Shown: positions 26,828 through 37,079 of the stretch, piece after piece | Position numbering within the stretch: position 1 is the first letter of the stretch | Layout of the letters: the number at the start of each line of letters is the position of its first letter | NCBI RefSeq assembly: GCF_014023275.1 | Contig: NZ_CP054698.1 | Span: forward strand, 1,054,001-1,118,000 | Reading direction: 5' to 3' | DNA length: 64,000 nucleotides | Source of the DNA: Nostoc edaphicum CCNP1411 | Lineage (GTDB): Bacteria; Cyanobacteriota; Cyanobacteriia; Cyanobacteriales; Nostocaceae | Position numbers and translations under genes: made by a program | The notes under the pieces: model-generated | Database searches by the model: none | The model's input: only the letters and a program-made list of their open reading frames with translations | Told to the model about the DNA's origin: nothing

Positions 26828-27013
26828 CCCTCTTCTGTCACTCTCCGAAAACATTTGCCTTTTCTAAAATCTAGAGCTTTTGTATAACAAGCGATTGCGC
26901 GATTATTTTCTAATAACAAATACAAGTCCTATTTTTTTCTAATAGTATAGCTTGTATTGATTGCCTCATGAGGCTTCTAGCGATCACTTTCCCGGAAAGT
27001 GACAGAAGAGGGC
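26828..27013. mobile_element. 186-bp MITE with CCCTCTTCTGTCAC ends
   Basis: Inverted ends CCCTCTTCTGTCACT (left) and AGTGACAGAAGAGGG (right), flanked by TA on each side (26826-26827 and 27014-27015). No coding capacity. A diverged relative of the same length lies at 42509-42693. Confidence 0.75.
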
Positions 27014-27015
27014 TA

Positions 27016-28046
27016 TAGCGTTTCTTAATCTGGTGAAGTACAGTAACAAGAATGGGTAAACCAGTTATAAATATCATTTAACGAGACTTGATTAAAAGCA
27101 CTTTCAATCGCTTTTGCTAAGTCTGGATAACTTCTAGCTCCAATAGAACGTAGTAAATTTTTAATTTTTGACCAACAGTTTTCAATTGGTGAAAAATCAG
27201 GAGAATATGGTGGCAAATAAATCAATTTAGCTCCAGCAGATTCGATTATTTTCTCAATGTCTCCACCTTTGTGAATTGAACAATTATCCATGATTACATA
27301 AGCGCCTTCCCACAGCTTTGGAACTAATTTTTTGAGAGATATAAGCCTCAAATGTCAGCCCGTCATATGCTCCTAAAATACTATATTGACTAATCACACC
27401 TTTGAGAGCAAGCGCTCCAATTATGGAGACATTTTTACAGCGTTTTTGAGGTCGTGAGCCATTCGCTCTTTTACCTTTTTTAGAACGAGCGGAGTGTCTT
27501 ATTAAAGATAGATTAGCTCCTGCTTCGTCAAGAAATACAAGGTTTTCCGTCGGTATCCCATGAAGTTGAAGCCAGAACTGTACTCTTAATAATTGAACTC
27601 TTTCAGTCTCTTTTTCTGCGGCGTGCAATGTTTTTTTTTAGGCTTATTTCTATCCTCTGTAACATCCTGTCTACCGTAGAGATACCGATTGTTATTCCTG
27701 TTTTTTCTTTGAGTTCTGAGCGAATTTCTTTCAAGGTAGCATCATTCTTAGCTTCAACTATTTCTTCAAGAATCTTAATTTGTTCTTCATTGAGCTTCGG
27801 AGGAGTTTGTTTTGTCCTAACTTTAGGAGCGATACTTGCTGTTTCTCTATATTGCTTTAGTAATTTCTCAATAAAACCTAAACTGACACAAAATTTGTTT
27901 GCTAATTGACGTTGTGATATTCCACCTGACAAGTATGTATCAAATATTTTTTTGCGAAAGTCGAGGGAATATGGTTTCATTTTTACCCTTGAGTAGATAC
28001 ACTGATTTATTTTAATTAGTGTACTTCATTAGACTGGGAAACGCTA
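27016..28046 (-). mobile_element. IS630/Tc1-type insertion sequence
   Basis: 1031 bp with inverted ends TAGCGTTTC (27016) and GAAACGCTA (28046); similarity continues inward as TGAAGTACA/TGTACTTCA. It is flanked by TA on both sides (27014-27015, 28047-28048), the target used by this superfamily. It encodes a transposase on the minus strand in three frames. Confidence 0.88.
27025..27980 (-). pseudogene. IS630 family transposase, two frame breaks
   Basis: The first frame (27980-27603) has helix-turn-helix domains (GISQRQLANKFCVSLGFIEKL; ISTVDRMLQRIEISLKK). The second (to about 27340) has the first catalytic Asp in VFLDEAGANLS. The third (to 27025) has VIMDNCSIHK and SPIENCWSKIK with the second Asp and the Glu. 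The first shift falls at a run of nine A (complement of 27631-27639), the second at a CAAAAAA run near 27340. At each, one fewer A restores a continuous protein. Either both are mutations or transcriptional slippage on the A9 run supplies product; the second, shorter run makes inactivation more likely. Confidence 0.8.
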
Positions 28047-28750
28047 TAATATTACCGCATCGCAATCTGACAGCATTTCCTTGGCTTCATCAACGTGCTT
28101 TGCTAAACCTGAATCTAAACCAGGAACATCATAAAATACAATACCTTCAGCTTGGGCAAGTTTGTTAGTATAAAGTCTCGCTTCTAAAACAGCATGAGCA
28201 TACTTTTCATCTGCTACATACTTCTTGAGTGATTCCCTAATATCGTCTAAACGAGTAAATGGAAAAGTCCGATTACCTTCTCTTATTACTTGCTGCAAAG
28301 TAATTTCATTTTCTCGGATAGTTTTGATATCTTCTTGGGCTTTTGCTGTTTCAACTTCATTTAATAAATTGATAAATTGTTCTTCTGTTTTGGCTTGTAC
28401 TTCAAGCTTTTGATCGGTGTCATTTTCAACCGAATAAATTTGCGTTGTTGTAAATGTACACCTTCCTCCCTTCGCTGGAAGTAAATCGCATTCTAACCAG
28501 GCATTAATAAAAGTACTTTTTCCTGCTTTTTCTAAACCGACAACTGCAATGCGAAACTCTCGCTTTTTCAGCCTTTCAAGTTGACGACGGGCTGGTTCTG
28601 CTTCTTGTAAAAGTATTGATTTTAATTGAGATGGAACTTCAGATTGAGGTAAATTAGCTAAATTAACCGCGTGTCGCTGTACGTTTAGAGCTTCACTTAA
28701 ACGAGCCTCATAATAAGAAGATGCTGTTTTCCAATCCATTTCAAGGCTCC

Positions 28751-29596
28751 TTAAATACGGTTAAATGCTTCTAAACCAGATAAATCTCCAAGACAAGCTA
28801 ATTGTTTAACAACTCCTTGACGGTGAGATGGTAGATTTCTCTTTAAAATATATGGAACTGTCTTATCAAGCATTTCTTGTCCATCACGAATATCAATTCT
28901 GACGTAAACTTCTCTTCGTTCGCCAACAGTTAAAATATTTTCATCTGTTAAATCTAGACGCTGTTGTACTAATTCGGCATCAGCAACTTTTGTACAGAGA
29001 AAATAGGAGGCATTATCTATTAGGTTTTCTATTTCATTAGCATCGATTGGATATTGCTCTTTTAATTTATTTAATACATGGGCAGGTACAACAAGACATA
29101 AAGCTACGAGGAGCGATTGTGGTGGTGAAGCTACGGGTTGTTGTAAAGCTATAGGTTCAGAATATTGAACATTTCTGTCTTGATTCTCTCTTCCCTTACT
29201 TTTTCGCCTTTTAATAAATTGAATACATACAAATGTTCCAACAATAAAACAAGCTATTAACACAATCCATAATAATTCGGATTGCCTTTCATTGAATCTA
29301 TTATTTTCATTTATTCCTAATATAGATTTAAAAACTTCTTTTGGATTAAATTGGTCTCTTGCATTCATAATTAAGCCTTCAAAAACTTTTTTATCTTCCA
29401 AGAACGTAGCATTGTTTTTTATACTAAAAAGATTACAAAAAAACTCGGCTTTTATTTGCTCTTCTTGCTCAAATATTACTTTTTCTTCAAGTATTATGTG
29501 TATAACTTTGTATAAAACACCTAGTCTATCATTTGCTATTTGAGGATAAACTTCCCTTAAAACATCATTGTATATATTTTTCAGGTTTTGGTTCAT
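28751..29596 (-). CDS. membrane-anchored protein of the dynamin operon, unrecognised
   Basis: 281 residues. An N-terminal soluble part (1-105) is followed by one membrane segment (about 107-127, WIVLIACFIVGTFVCIQFI), a basic stop-transfer stretch (KRRKSKGRE) and a C-terminal domain of about 130 residues with VPYILKRNLPSHRQGVVKQL. I do not recognise either domain. It is sandwiched between two dynamin-like GTPase genes, 11 bp before the downstream one and 157 bp after the upstream one, all on one strand. A role as membrane adaptor for the GTPases is inferred from context only. Confidence 0.7.
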   Translation of the reverse strand: MNQNLKNIYNDVLREVYPQIANDRLGVLYKVIHIILEEKVIFEQEEQIKAEFFCNLFSIKNNATFLEDKKVFEGLIMNARDQFNPKEVFKSILGINENNRFNERQSELLWIVLIACFIVGTFVCIQFIKRRKSKGRENQDRNVQYSEPIALQQPVASPPQSLLVALCLVVPAHVLNKLKEQYPIDANEIENLIDNASYFLCTKVADAELVQQRLDLTDENILTVGERREVYVRIDIRDGQEMLDKTVPYILKRNLPSHRQGVVKQLACLGDLSGLEAFNRI

Positions 29597-29753
29597 TTAC
29601 TTTTAAATGTAAGTTGGTTACTGGTAAAGTTTCATAAAATTATTATTGTTGCATTGTGAGAAAGTTTTTTTAGATCTCTTAAAACAAACTTTCAAAAGAA
29701 AGTAGCTTAAAATATATATAAAAAATATAATAAAATAATTTTCCATTATTTTA

Positions 29754-32162
29754 TTACTCATCTTTTAAATTAATACCTAAACTATAAAATTCTTCAGCAA
29801 GGTATTGAGCTTTTTGTTGCATAGGTTGCCAGACATTTTTTTGCATTTCATAATCTGTAGTGATTTCTTTGTTTGCAGTATAAAGCCTATCTTCATAACG
29901 ATTGATAACATCATTCTGGACTTTCTCTACATTTTTTTTTAAAGAATCAATTTGTTCTATTAGCCAACTTGAGATTTTTTTTACTATTTCTTTATCTTCT
30001 GTTTTAACCTGAAATTGCCAATTCTCAAGTAACTGTTCTATGCTGGGAATTTCTGCATTATCGCTAGAACGAGTTTTATATTCTGTTTCGTAATACGTTT
30101 TTTTACCAAGCCACAAAGTATACCAAGTTCTTTTAGTTTTCTCTACTTGTATAGCCTCTTGCCAATTTCCTGATGTAATTGCAAAACCTGCTTTAAAACG
30201 TAAATTAAATGTGAGTTTATTATCGACTCTGATAAGTTGAGAATCTGGAAATCTAATTGCAATATTAGGTGCAATATCGTTTGTACCTTTTTCTATATGC
30301 GATAGATGACATTTAAAAAGCTCAACTACCGCCTCGTACATTCTATCTATTTCTTGACTACAAATTTGCTTTAATACGTCTTCCATCACGAGATTTAAAT
30401 GAATTGCCAGTTCATTGAGTTCTTCATTCAATTGCTTAAGTTTCTTCTTCTCTTCCTCTGTTCTTGCTTCCATCTTTTTACCAGATTTGGCAACTGAAGA
30501 TGTGTAGCCCAAGTTAACTAGTCTTTTTAAACAGTTACCCAACAAATTAACATTTAAAGCATTTGCTTTTTTCAAATTTGGAGTATCTAAAATTACTCTT
30601 CCATTTTCTAAAGACTTGGCTACTGATTCTAATACCTGGTTTATTCCTTTACCGATTCCCCGTCGCCACTCATAAAGTGAACATAATTTATCTCCTAATT
30701 CATTATATGCTTCAATATTATTAAGATTTCTTATATTCTTTTCTAAATAGAGTACTAAGTCATCTTCTGAATCGTCTGCTAAAACTTGCTTAATTTTGTT
30801 ATCTATTTTTTCAAAAGGTTCTCTTAAGTTGTTGTCGCTAATTTGCAAGAAACTATCAAGTGTTGACCTAATCCACGAGATTTTTTCACATTCTTCTTGA
30901 TAGCGTTCTTCTGAACTATTAAGGATGGCTGTTGTTGTCTGTAAAGCCCACTCTGTAATAGCATTCCCAGCAGCAACATTAAAACGTTCTATTGCTTGAG
31001 GAATAACTAACCGGGGAAAATGTTGACTAATATGCTCTCTTAATGATTGCTGAAATTCTTCTGCATAAGACTTTTTCCATAACGCATCAGCAACCCTATT
31101 TCGGTCATGTCTAGACCATTTTTCTGTTTTACGCGGTAGGTCTTCTAATATATTCTCATCAATTAACCCATTAAAATGGTTATCTGCTTTTTTACAAGCT
31201 TCTAAACTGTATATTTCATCATATTGTTTTATCTGGAGTGCTAATAAAGCAGCCCATGTACTCAGTTTTATAACCTGTAATTTCTCAATGTCTTCTGTAT
31301 ATTCTTTTAACTGATCGGATAGTTCATGCTTGATACTACATATCGCCTTCTCAACAAAACGATTCTCGGTTTCTGGCCAGTTTCTATCTGCTCGAAAAAT
31401 GTCAATACGATTGAGAATAAACAGCATACGTGCAGGAGAACCACCTAAATCTTTTACCTGCTCAACTACTTCTTGCAGCAAGGTTCTAACTTTTTCTTTG
31501 TCGGTTTCTGCACTGTTATATGTTACCAAGCACAATGCCTCACGACACTGTTTAATCACATTTGCGTTACCTTCATCGCCTACATACGCTAAACCAGGCA
31601 AATCCAAAATTCTTACCTTTACACCTCTGGGTAATTCCAGTTTTGATTCTTTGATGAGTCTGAAAGGGTAAGATATAGTCGATTGAGGGCAAGCTAAATT
31701 AGCTTGTTTCTCTCTGTTATCGATGTAACTTATCATGACATCGTATAAGCGTTGATAAATTCGCTCATCACTAATACCTGTCCATTCTCCACACTCCCAT
31801 AATGCTCCTGGAGTTTCATGGATTATTAAAGATTTTGTTTCGCTGTATTCTATGGTTACTGCTCCGGCGCTCATTTCGCTAACAGCGACAGGAACAATTT
31901 CTGCTCCACATAATAGATTTACTAAAGTGCTTTTACCACTACTGGTAGTTCCTGTTGTCGCAAGAGTAAGAGTAGGATTTTGAAGTTCATCTACTAAATT
32001 ATCAATAGCTATCTCTAATTTGTTAGAAAGTTCTTCTAATTCGGCGTGATATGTCTCTGGCAAATGCTCAGATATTTCAGTAGAAAAATTATGCCAATAT
32101 TTAGATAAAAGTTGGGCATTTTGTTCTACATCTTCAAAGACTTTATATAACTTATTGCTCAT
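29754..32162 (-). CDS. dynamin-like GTPase (first gene of operon)
   Basis: 802 residues. GTPase motifs are complete: G1 GTTSSGKST (71-79), a G2-like Thr in SAGAVTIEY, G3 DLPGLAYVG (187-195) and G4 NRID (251-254). Long helical segments follow (about 400-600 and 720-790) as in bacterial dynamin-like stalks, with a charged KKMEARTEEEKKKLKQ coiled coil. No clear membrane-spanning segment; a paddle cannot be assigned. Bacterial dynamins remodel or tether membranes and some protect against phage. Two different GTPases side by side are typical of heterotypic bacterial dynamin pairs. Start ATG 32162; AT-rich upstream region. Confidence 0.85.
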   Translation of the reverse strand: MSNKLYKVFEDVEQNAQLLSKYWHNFSTEISEHLPETYHAELEELSNKLEIAIDNLVDELQNPTLTLATTGTTSSGKSTLVNLLCGAEIVPVAVSEMSAGAVTIEYSETKSLIIHETPGALWECGEWTGISDERIYQRLYDVMISYIDNREKQANLACPQSTISYPFRLIKESKLELPRGVKVRILDLPGLAYVGDEGNANVIKQCREALCLVTYNSAETDKEKVRTLLQEVVEQVKDLGGSPARMLFILNRIDIFRADRNWPETENRFVEKAICSIKHELSDQLKEYTEDIEKLQVIKLSTWAALLALQIKQYDEIYSLEACKKADNHFNGLIDENILEDLPRKTEKWSRHDRNRVADALWKKSYAEEFQQSLREHISQHFPRLVIPQAIERFNVAAGNAITEWALQTTTAILNSSEERYQEECEKISWIRSTLDSFLQISDNNLREPFEKIDNKIKQVLADDSEDDLVLYLEKNIRNLNNIEAYNELGDKLCSLYEWRRGIGKGINQVLESVAKSLENGRVILDTPNLKKANALNVNLLGNCLKRLVNLGYTSSVAKSGKKMEARTEEEKKKLKQLNEELNELAIHLNLVMEDVLKQICSQEIDRMYEAVVELFKCHLSHIEKGTNDIAPNIAIRFPDSQLIRVDNKLTFNLRFKAGFAITSGNWQEAIQVEKTKRTWYTLWLGKKTYYETEYKTRSSDNAEIPSIEQLLENWQFQVKTEDKEIVKKISSWLIEQIDSLKKNVEKVQNDVINRYEDRLYTANKEITTDYEMQKNVWQPMQQKAQYLAEEFYSLGINLKDE

Positions 32163-32700
32163 TTTAAAACCTATTGCTAATTTTTTATAATTACAGAACT
32201 TTTAATCTCTGTATACTTTGAATAAATTTCAGTTTTATTTAGTTAACGTGTGGCTAGATTTGAGTATTTTCGCTATTTATTTATAATCGGAAACAAGCTG
32301 AATAGCTTACGTAATTTTACGTGATTAACTATTAAATTGGTTAAAAATTTTATGATTGTACGTATACTGATCGCAACATGATTTATTGCTTGCCACTAGT
32401 TTGATGCGCGATCGCTCTTGACACGATGCGATCGCAATACGGTTCGGATAAGGTTTTCTGATGACACGCCCTAGCCTAGATCGCAAAGACGCGATAAATC
32501 GCCGTCTTTACAATCATCAGTTCTTTGTAGAGACGGCGATTTATCGTGTCTCTTACCTTAACCTATTGGGTGCGATCCTATTACCCAACCTCAAGCCGTT
32601 GTTTCAGAACTACGAAAGGAAAATAAGCCAGGACTCATAGACAAAGCTGTACATATTGGTAGCATTGAGTAAAGTACCCGTCAGCAAGAGAGCGAGGGCG
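32163..32700. other. intergenic region with a dispersed repeat element
   Basis: AT-rich promoter side of the dynamin operon (32163-32390), then HIP1 sites and the dispersed element at 32435-32567. No gene supported. Confidence 0.45.
32435..32567. repeat. dispersed palindromic repeat (CAATACGGTTCGG type)
   Basis: Begins CAATACGGTTCGGATAAGG and ends with CCTTAACCTATTG. Internally it has GACGCGATAAATCGCCGTCT and TAGAGACGGCGATTTATCG arms that can pair. A second copy lies at 55541-55651, and a related left end (GGTTCGGATAAG) at 63582. Confidence 0.6.
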
Positions 32701-33324
32701 ATGTACGCAACCGTCACACAACCACTGACTTTTGAAGAGTTTCTTGCCTGGGACGATGGTTCAGGCAGGGAGTTTGAGCTATTGGATGGGATTCCCGTGC
32801 CATTATCAGAACCAAATGCAAATCATGAGGATTTGATCCAGCGACTGTGTGCCTATTTAGAAAATCACTGCCAAGAAAATGACCTGCCTTACGTATCGCG
32901 CCAGTCCAAGCAGATTCGGCTCAAAATAGCACCAGGCGAAAAGGAAAAAAGCCGGAAAGCAGATATTGTCATATTTGCAAGAGTTGAATGGCAGAGGATG
33001 AAAACCTTATCTAGTTCTGCTGCTGCATATATTCCACCACCCGGAATCATTGAGGTCGTTAGCAACAACTGGAAGGACGACTATCTGACAAAACTTGCTG
33101 AATATGAAGACTTGGGCGTTTTCGAGTACATCATTGTGGACTATGCCGCTTTTGGTGGCATTCGGTTCATTGGCTCTCCCAAGCAGCCAACTATTACAAT
33201 CTACCAACTTGAAGGTGCAGAGTATTTACCCCCAAAGGTGTTTCGAGGGCAGGATCGAATTGATTCTAGATTGTTTCCGAATATTCCCTTAACGGCTGAA
33301 CAGATTTTTACAATGAGTCGCTGA
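32701..33324 (+). CDS. Uma2 family (DUF820) endonuclease-like protein
   Basis: 207 residues from ATG 32701, preceded by GAGAGCGAGGG. A TTG 45 bases upstream would add 15 basic residues and is less likely. PLTFEEFLAWDDGSG, FELLDG, KADIVIFARV and IEVVSNNWKDDY show the PD-(D/E)XK Uma2 family. It is more diverged than the other two copies in this window. Stands alone between the dynamin operon and kamA. Confidence 0.85.
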   Translation: MYATVTQPLTFEEFLAWDDGSGREFELLDGIPVPLSEPNANHEDLIQRLCAYLENHCQENDLPYVSRQSKQIRLKIAPGEKEKSRKADIVIFARVEWQRMKTLSSSAAAYIPPPGIIEVVSNNWKDDYLTKLAEYEDLGVFEYIIVDYAAFGGIRFIGSPKQPTITIYQLEGAEYLPPKVFRGQDRIDSRLFPNIPLTAEQIFTMSR

Positions 33325-33809
33325 TTAGCAATGAAGAAATTTATTCTAGTCGTCTTCTTGGCACAATCGCAATCGCCCAACGGTAATCAAATGTGGCGTA
33401 GCTGGCTGAATTATTTACACAAGTTGTAGATTGAGCGATCGCAACAATCAATTGAGCAGATGCAGCGTGCGATCGCACCCCAAAAATCCTTACATAATTA
33501 AATCTGCGACATTTATCTACGTATTAATACTGCACAAAAACAGCGATTGCTATCATGACAGCACAAGTGTATCCTGTATAGAAAAACACTTATTATGAAC
33601 CTTGGAGTAGATTTTTTTATTTTAACTAAAAATCTAAGTAAACATACTAATACACTGTGACAAAAATTTGCTTACCTTTAACAAGGGACGGGCAATTCAT
33701 GAATTGCTCCTATTTGTCTGCTTGCTTAATTGAGATGGTAGCTGGATTTGCGCCGCACTCTATTAGGCTGTGATTTGTTTATTATTCTCAGCTTAATTTC
33801 GGTCTAATA
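33325..33809. other. intergenic region upstream of kamA
   Basis: 485 bp without a supported gene. Contains several GCGATCGC-type sites and a GGGCAATTCATGAATTGCTC palindrome at 33688-33707 related to those at 2150 and 58190. Confidence 0.45.
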
Positions 33810-34964
33810 ATGATCAAAAACACTACTCTAGATCCTCTAGTAACTGATATTCGGTGTGAAGAAATTTGTCAGATTTTGGGAGAGACTTACAACCAGGAAC
33901 GCTGGAACAATTGGCGTTGGCAAATGCGGCATCGGTTGACTAAGCTGGAACACTTTCAGAAGTTATTAAGGCTTAGTGCTACCGAAGAAAAGGGACTTTT
34001 AATCGCACCAGAGAAGTTTGCTGTAGCCGTAACCCCATACTTTGCATCACTACTTGATCCAGAAGATCCCCTTTGCCCACTACGGTTACAAGTGATACCA
34101 CGGCAAGAAGAACTAATAGTTAGTCCAGCAGACATGGTAGATCCATGCGGTGAGGATCACGACACTCCAGTACCAGGACTCGTACACCGCTATCCTGACC
34201 GAGTGTTGCTGCTGGCCCTAGATAGTTGCGCTGCTTATTGTCGTTACTGCACCCGCTCTCGTTTGGTGAGCCAAGGTGAGATGTACCCAGTAACGCGGCG
34301 GTTGGATGCGATCGCAGCTTACCTGGAGGAACACACCGAGATCCGTGACGTACTAATTTCCGGTGGCGATCCTCTATTGATGGCTGATGAACCTTTAGAC
34401 AATTTGCTTAGGCGGCTGCGTGCCATTAAGCATATTGAATTTATCCGCATTGGTTCTCGCGTGCCAAGTTTCTTACCGCAGCGAATTACACCAGAACTGG
34501 TTGCCTTGCTACGTAAACATCGAGTGTGGCTATCTTTGCACTTTTGTCATGTGCGGGAACTTACCCCAGAAGTCGCACAAGCTTGCGATCGCCTCGCTGA
34601 TAGTGGCATTCCTCTAGGCAGCCAAACTGTGCTGTTAAAAGGTGTGAATGATTCTGAAAAAGCCCTGAAGAATCTGTTTCATGGTCTTCTTAAGCTGCGT
34701 GTGCGACCTTATTATCTTTATCAATGCGACCCTGTTGTTGGCACTGCACATCTGCGAACAAGTGTGCAAACTGGGCTTGATTTAATTTCTAAATTACGTG
34801 GTCATACTACTGGCTACGCTGTACCAACCTATGTAATTGATGCCCCTGGTGGTGGTGGCAAAGTCCCAATTCAAGCCGAGACTCTAGTTGCTTATGAGAA
34901 TGGTACAGCTACAGTGCAAAATTGGGCGGGTAAGACGTACACCTATACAGATCCAGTGGAGTAA
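33810..34964 (+). CDS. kamA: KamA family radical SAM lysine 2,3-aminomutase
   Basis: 384 residues. The radical SAM cluster motif is CAAYCRYC (Cys140, 144, 147), followed by the SAM-binding ISGGDPLL. The PLP-binding PGGGGK places the Schiff-base Lys at 351. Two Asp residues that bind the substrate amino group in lysine aminomutase appear to be kept (YQCD, Asp307; VIDAPGGGGK, Asp344), arguing for lysine rather than glutamate as substrate. The product would be beta-lysine. The length is nearer to catabolic or biosynthetic KamA than to the EF-P enzyme EpmB, and no epmA is seen here. The ATP-grasp gene starts three bases after its stop, so the two act together. Confidence 0.9.
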   Translation: MIKNTTLDPLVTDIRCEEICQILGETYNQERWNNWRWQMRHRLTKLEHFQKLLRLSATEEKGLLIAPEKFAVAVTPYFASLLDPEDPLCPLRLQVIPRQEELIVSPADMVDPCGEDHDTPVPGLVHRYPDRVLLLALDSCAAYCRYCTRSRLVSQGEMYPVTRRLDAIAAYLEEHTEIRDVLISGGDPLLMADEPLDNLLRRLRAIKHIEFIRIGSRVPSFLPQRITPELVALLRKHRVWLSLHFCHVRELTPEVAQACDRLADSGIPLGSQTVLLKGVNDSEKALKNLFHGLLKLRVRPYYLYQCDPVVGTAHLRTSVQTGLDLISKLRGHTTGYAVPTYVIDAPGGGGKVPIQAETLVAYENGTATVQNWAGKTYTYTDPVE

Positions 34965-35690
34965 GCTATGGGGTTATTCATTGGTCTGTGTTATGACTTG
35001 AAGGCAGACTACCTGAAAGCTGGTTTCAGTGACTCTGAGGTAATGGAGTTCGATGATGAAGAAACTATCATCGGGCTGGAAACTGCACTATTGCAGTTAG
35101 GTCATCAGATTGAACGTGTCGGTAATGGTAGAGAACTTGCTCTGCGCTTGGCAAAAGGCGATCGCTGGGATTTGATTTTCAATATTGCTGAGGGTTTAAA
35201 GGGTCGCTCTCGTGAAGCTCAAGTCCCGGCAGTTTGCGAATTATTCGCTCAACCCTACACCTTTTCCGATCCACTCACCTGTGCTTTAACTTTAGACAAG
35301 GCGCTTGCTAAAAGAGTGGTGCGCGATCGCGGTTTGCCGACAGCCCCCTTTGAAATCGTGAATACTACCGCAGAGGCAGCAGCCGTGTCGCTGCCAATAC
35401 CACTTTTCCTCAAGCCTGTGGCGGAAGGTAGTTCTAAAGGGATAACTGGGCGTTCTCTTGTCAAAGAACGCGAGGAACTAGTAAATACTTATCAATTGTT
35501 ACGTGAACTTTTTCAGCAACCAGTACTCGTGGAAACCTTTCTTTCTGGTAGAGAAGTAACAGTTGGCATTATTGGCAACGGGAGCAACTCACGGGTAGTA
35601 GGTGTGATGGAAGTAATTTTTACAGGAGAAGTGGAAGCTTTTGCCTACACCACCCTTAACAAGGATGAGTATCTGGAACGGGTATCTTAT

Positions 35691-37079
35691 CCCTGTTTTG
35701 TCACTCTAGGCAGAGGAAAAGTAGAAATCAGGGTGAGACAGGAAAATAAATATTGAACTGGTGAGGTTATAAATAATAGATTGAAGTTTCGAAAAACCCA
35801 AAGACAATTGGGGAATAGGAAAAACTGTCAACCAGGGATATATTAGGTTAAATAAAGTAAAAGGTTGAATTATTAAACGGAGATTGTTAAGAATGTTCTT
35901 CCAACCCTTCCCATCATCCCACCAAGGATGAGCAGCCAATTTTGATGGAGACTTTGGTGGAGAAGACTGCATTTGTTCAGAGTGTAGACTCACCATTAAG
36001 TAGCTACTACAAACAATCTCCCACCAGCGTTCAATATCCGCATAATGAGTCAGCCGATAATCTGCCCAACCTAATTCATTCTTACTTTGCTTCAAGCCAT
36101 ATTCAACCCAAGTTCTTAACCCATAAAAGTTACCAACATCTCTTGGTGTAAGGTCTGCGTATTTACTCATCACATACCAAGTAGTGTTACCGGGTAATTT
36201 CTCAATGTCAGTAGTAATCTGCCAATACCTTTTTTCTTGTCGTTTACCATGAATTATTTCCCTAATAAACCGATTCTCACTACTCAAGTTAGAGAATACT
36301 CTTTTAAACTTATGCCACTTTAAATATTGAGTATGTTGTCTAGGAAGTAGCTCTACAGAATGGTTTGAGCGAATCGCCACTAGATAATTTAACCCCAGAT
36401 CGTCTAATATAGATATGAAATTAGCACTACTCTCACCATATAAGCTATCTGCTAGTACTAGGTTGAATTTAAAACCCATCAACTCTAGCTTTTTCATCAT
36501 TATTGCTGCTATTTGAGGCTTCGTAAGATATTTATCCCCTGGCTTTAATCTTTCGCGTGGCTTGTATACTTCAAACAGTAATGGAAAAGTCATCCCACAG
36601 AATACACCATACGCCGTGACTGCTACAATTCCATTTTCTACTTTACCCAAATTACCTATGTACTGTCGTTTCACATAATCTGTCTTATTCCCTTTCTTTT
36701 TATCTCCTGTCTCATCAATAATTAGAATGATTGGTCTACCTTTTAGAACTTGTAAAATTAGCTCTAATCGCAAGGCTCTTAACTTCTCTATATCCCAAGG
36801 TGATGTAGTTAAAAAATGGTGCAAACCCTGCTGATTGTCCAATCCTACAATTTTTGCTATTTCTGGTAGGGTTTTCCGTTTTAGTTCAGAAATACACCCT
36901 ACATGAAGGTATTTAAAAGCCTCGAAGCTCCTAACATCTGGAAACAGGCTTTTATACCATTGGCAATATTCGTCCACGAATTTTACTGTTGGTGCGGCTG
37001 GACGAGGCTGTACCATACTCTGTGTCTTGGTTCTAGCGTTTGTACCTTATTATACTACTGCCAGAGTGACAAAACAGGG
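35691..37079 (-). mobile_element. IS701 family insertion sequence
   Basis: 1389 bp with inverted ends CCCTGTTTTGTCACTCT (35691) and AGAGTGACAAAACAGGG (37079). TTAT flanks both sides (35687-35690 and 37080-37083), in keeping with the 4-bp duplication of IS701. Carries one intact transposase gene. Confidence 0.9.
35706..37016 (-). CDS. IS701 family transposase
   Basis: 436 residues. DDE residues are seen in LIIDETGDKKKG (first Asp), LVLADSLYGES (second Asp) and the ARG-like WVEYGLKQSKNELGW region with the Glu. The N-terminal PEIAKIVGLDNQQGLHHFL is typical of IS701-type transposases of cyanobacteria. Frame intact, so it is possibly active. The ATG at 37016 opens just inside the right end. Confidence 0.92.
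   Translation of the reverse strand: MVQPRPAAPTVKFVDEYCQWYKSLFPDVRSFEAFKYLHVGCISELKRKTLPEIAKIVGLDNQQGLHHFLTTSPWDIEKLRALRLELILQVLKGRPIILIIDETGDKKKGNKTDYVKRQYIGNLGKVENGIVAVTAYGVFCGMTFPLLFEVYKPRERLKPGDKYLTKPQIAAIMMKKLELMGFKFNLVLADSLYGESSANFISILDDLGLNYLVAIRSNHSVELLPRQHTQYLKWHKFKRVFSNLSSENRFIREIIHGKRQEKRYWQITTDIEKLPGNTTWYVMSKYADLTPRDVGNFYGLRTWVEYGLKQSKNELGWADYRLTHYADIERWWEIVCSSYLMVSLHSEQMQSSPPKSPSKLAAHPWWDDGKGWKNILNNLRLIIQPFTLFNLIYPWLTVFPIPQLSLGFSKLQSIIYNLTSSIFIFLSHPDFYFSSA

Larger units (their letters stand above)
25175..28739 (-). pseudogene. dynamin-like GTPase, split by a MITE and an IS630-type element
   Basis: The N-terminal part (28739 to 28047) carries G1 GLEKAGKST (68-76), the G2-like TFTTT (95-99) and G3 DVPGLDSG (204-211). 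It stops at DAVIL, where IS DNA begins. The remainder (26827 to 25175) resumes with VQRFTSLREKEL, then a G4-like LSRIDSL, a long helical stalk and a C-terminal helical region. Excising the MITE and IS at their shared TA would rejoin DAVIL-VQRF in frame, giving about 780 residues. A reading starting at ATG 26854 (MFSESDRRG) begins inside the MITE and is not the native start. Last gene of the three-gene operon; its 3' end overlaps the STAND gene end by about 50 bp on the opposite strand. Confidence 0.85.

Noticed and set aside
25175-26854. Complete 559-residue gene starting MFSESDRRG
   Set aside because: The first residues are encoded by the MITE end; the region is the 3' half of a split dynamin-like gene.
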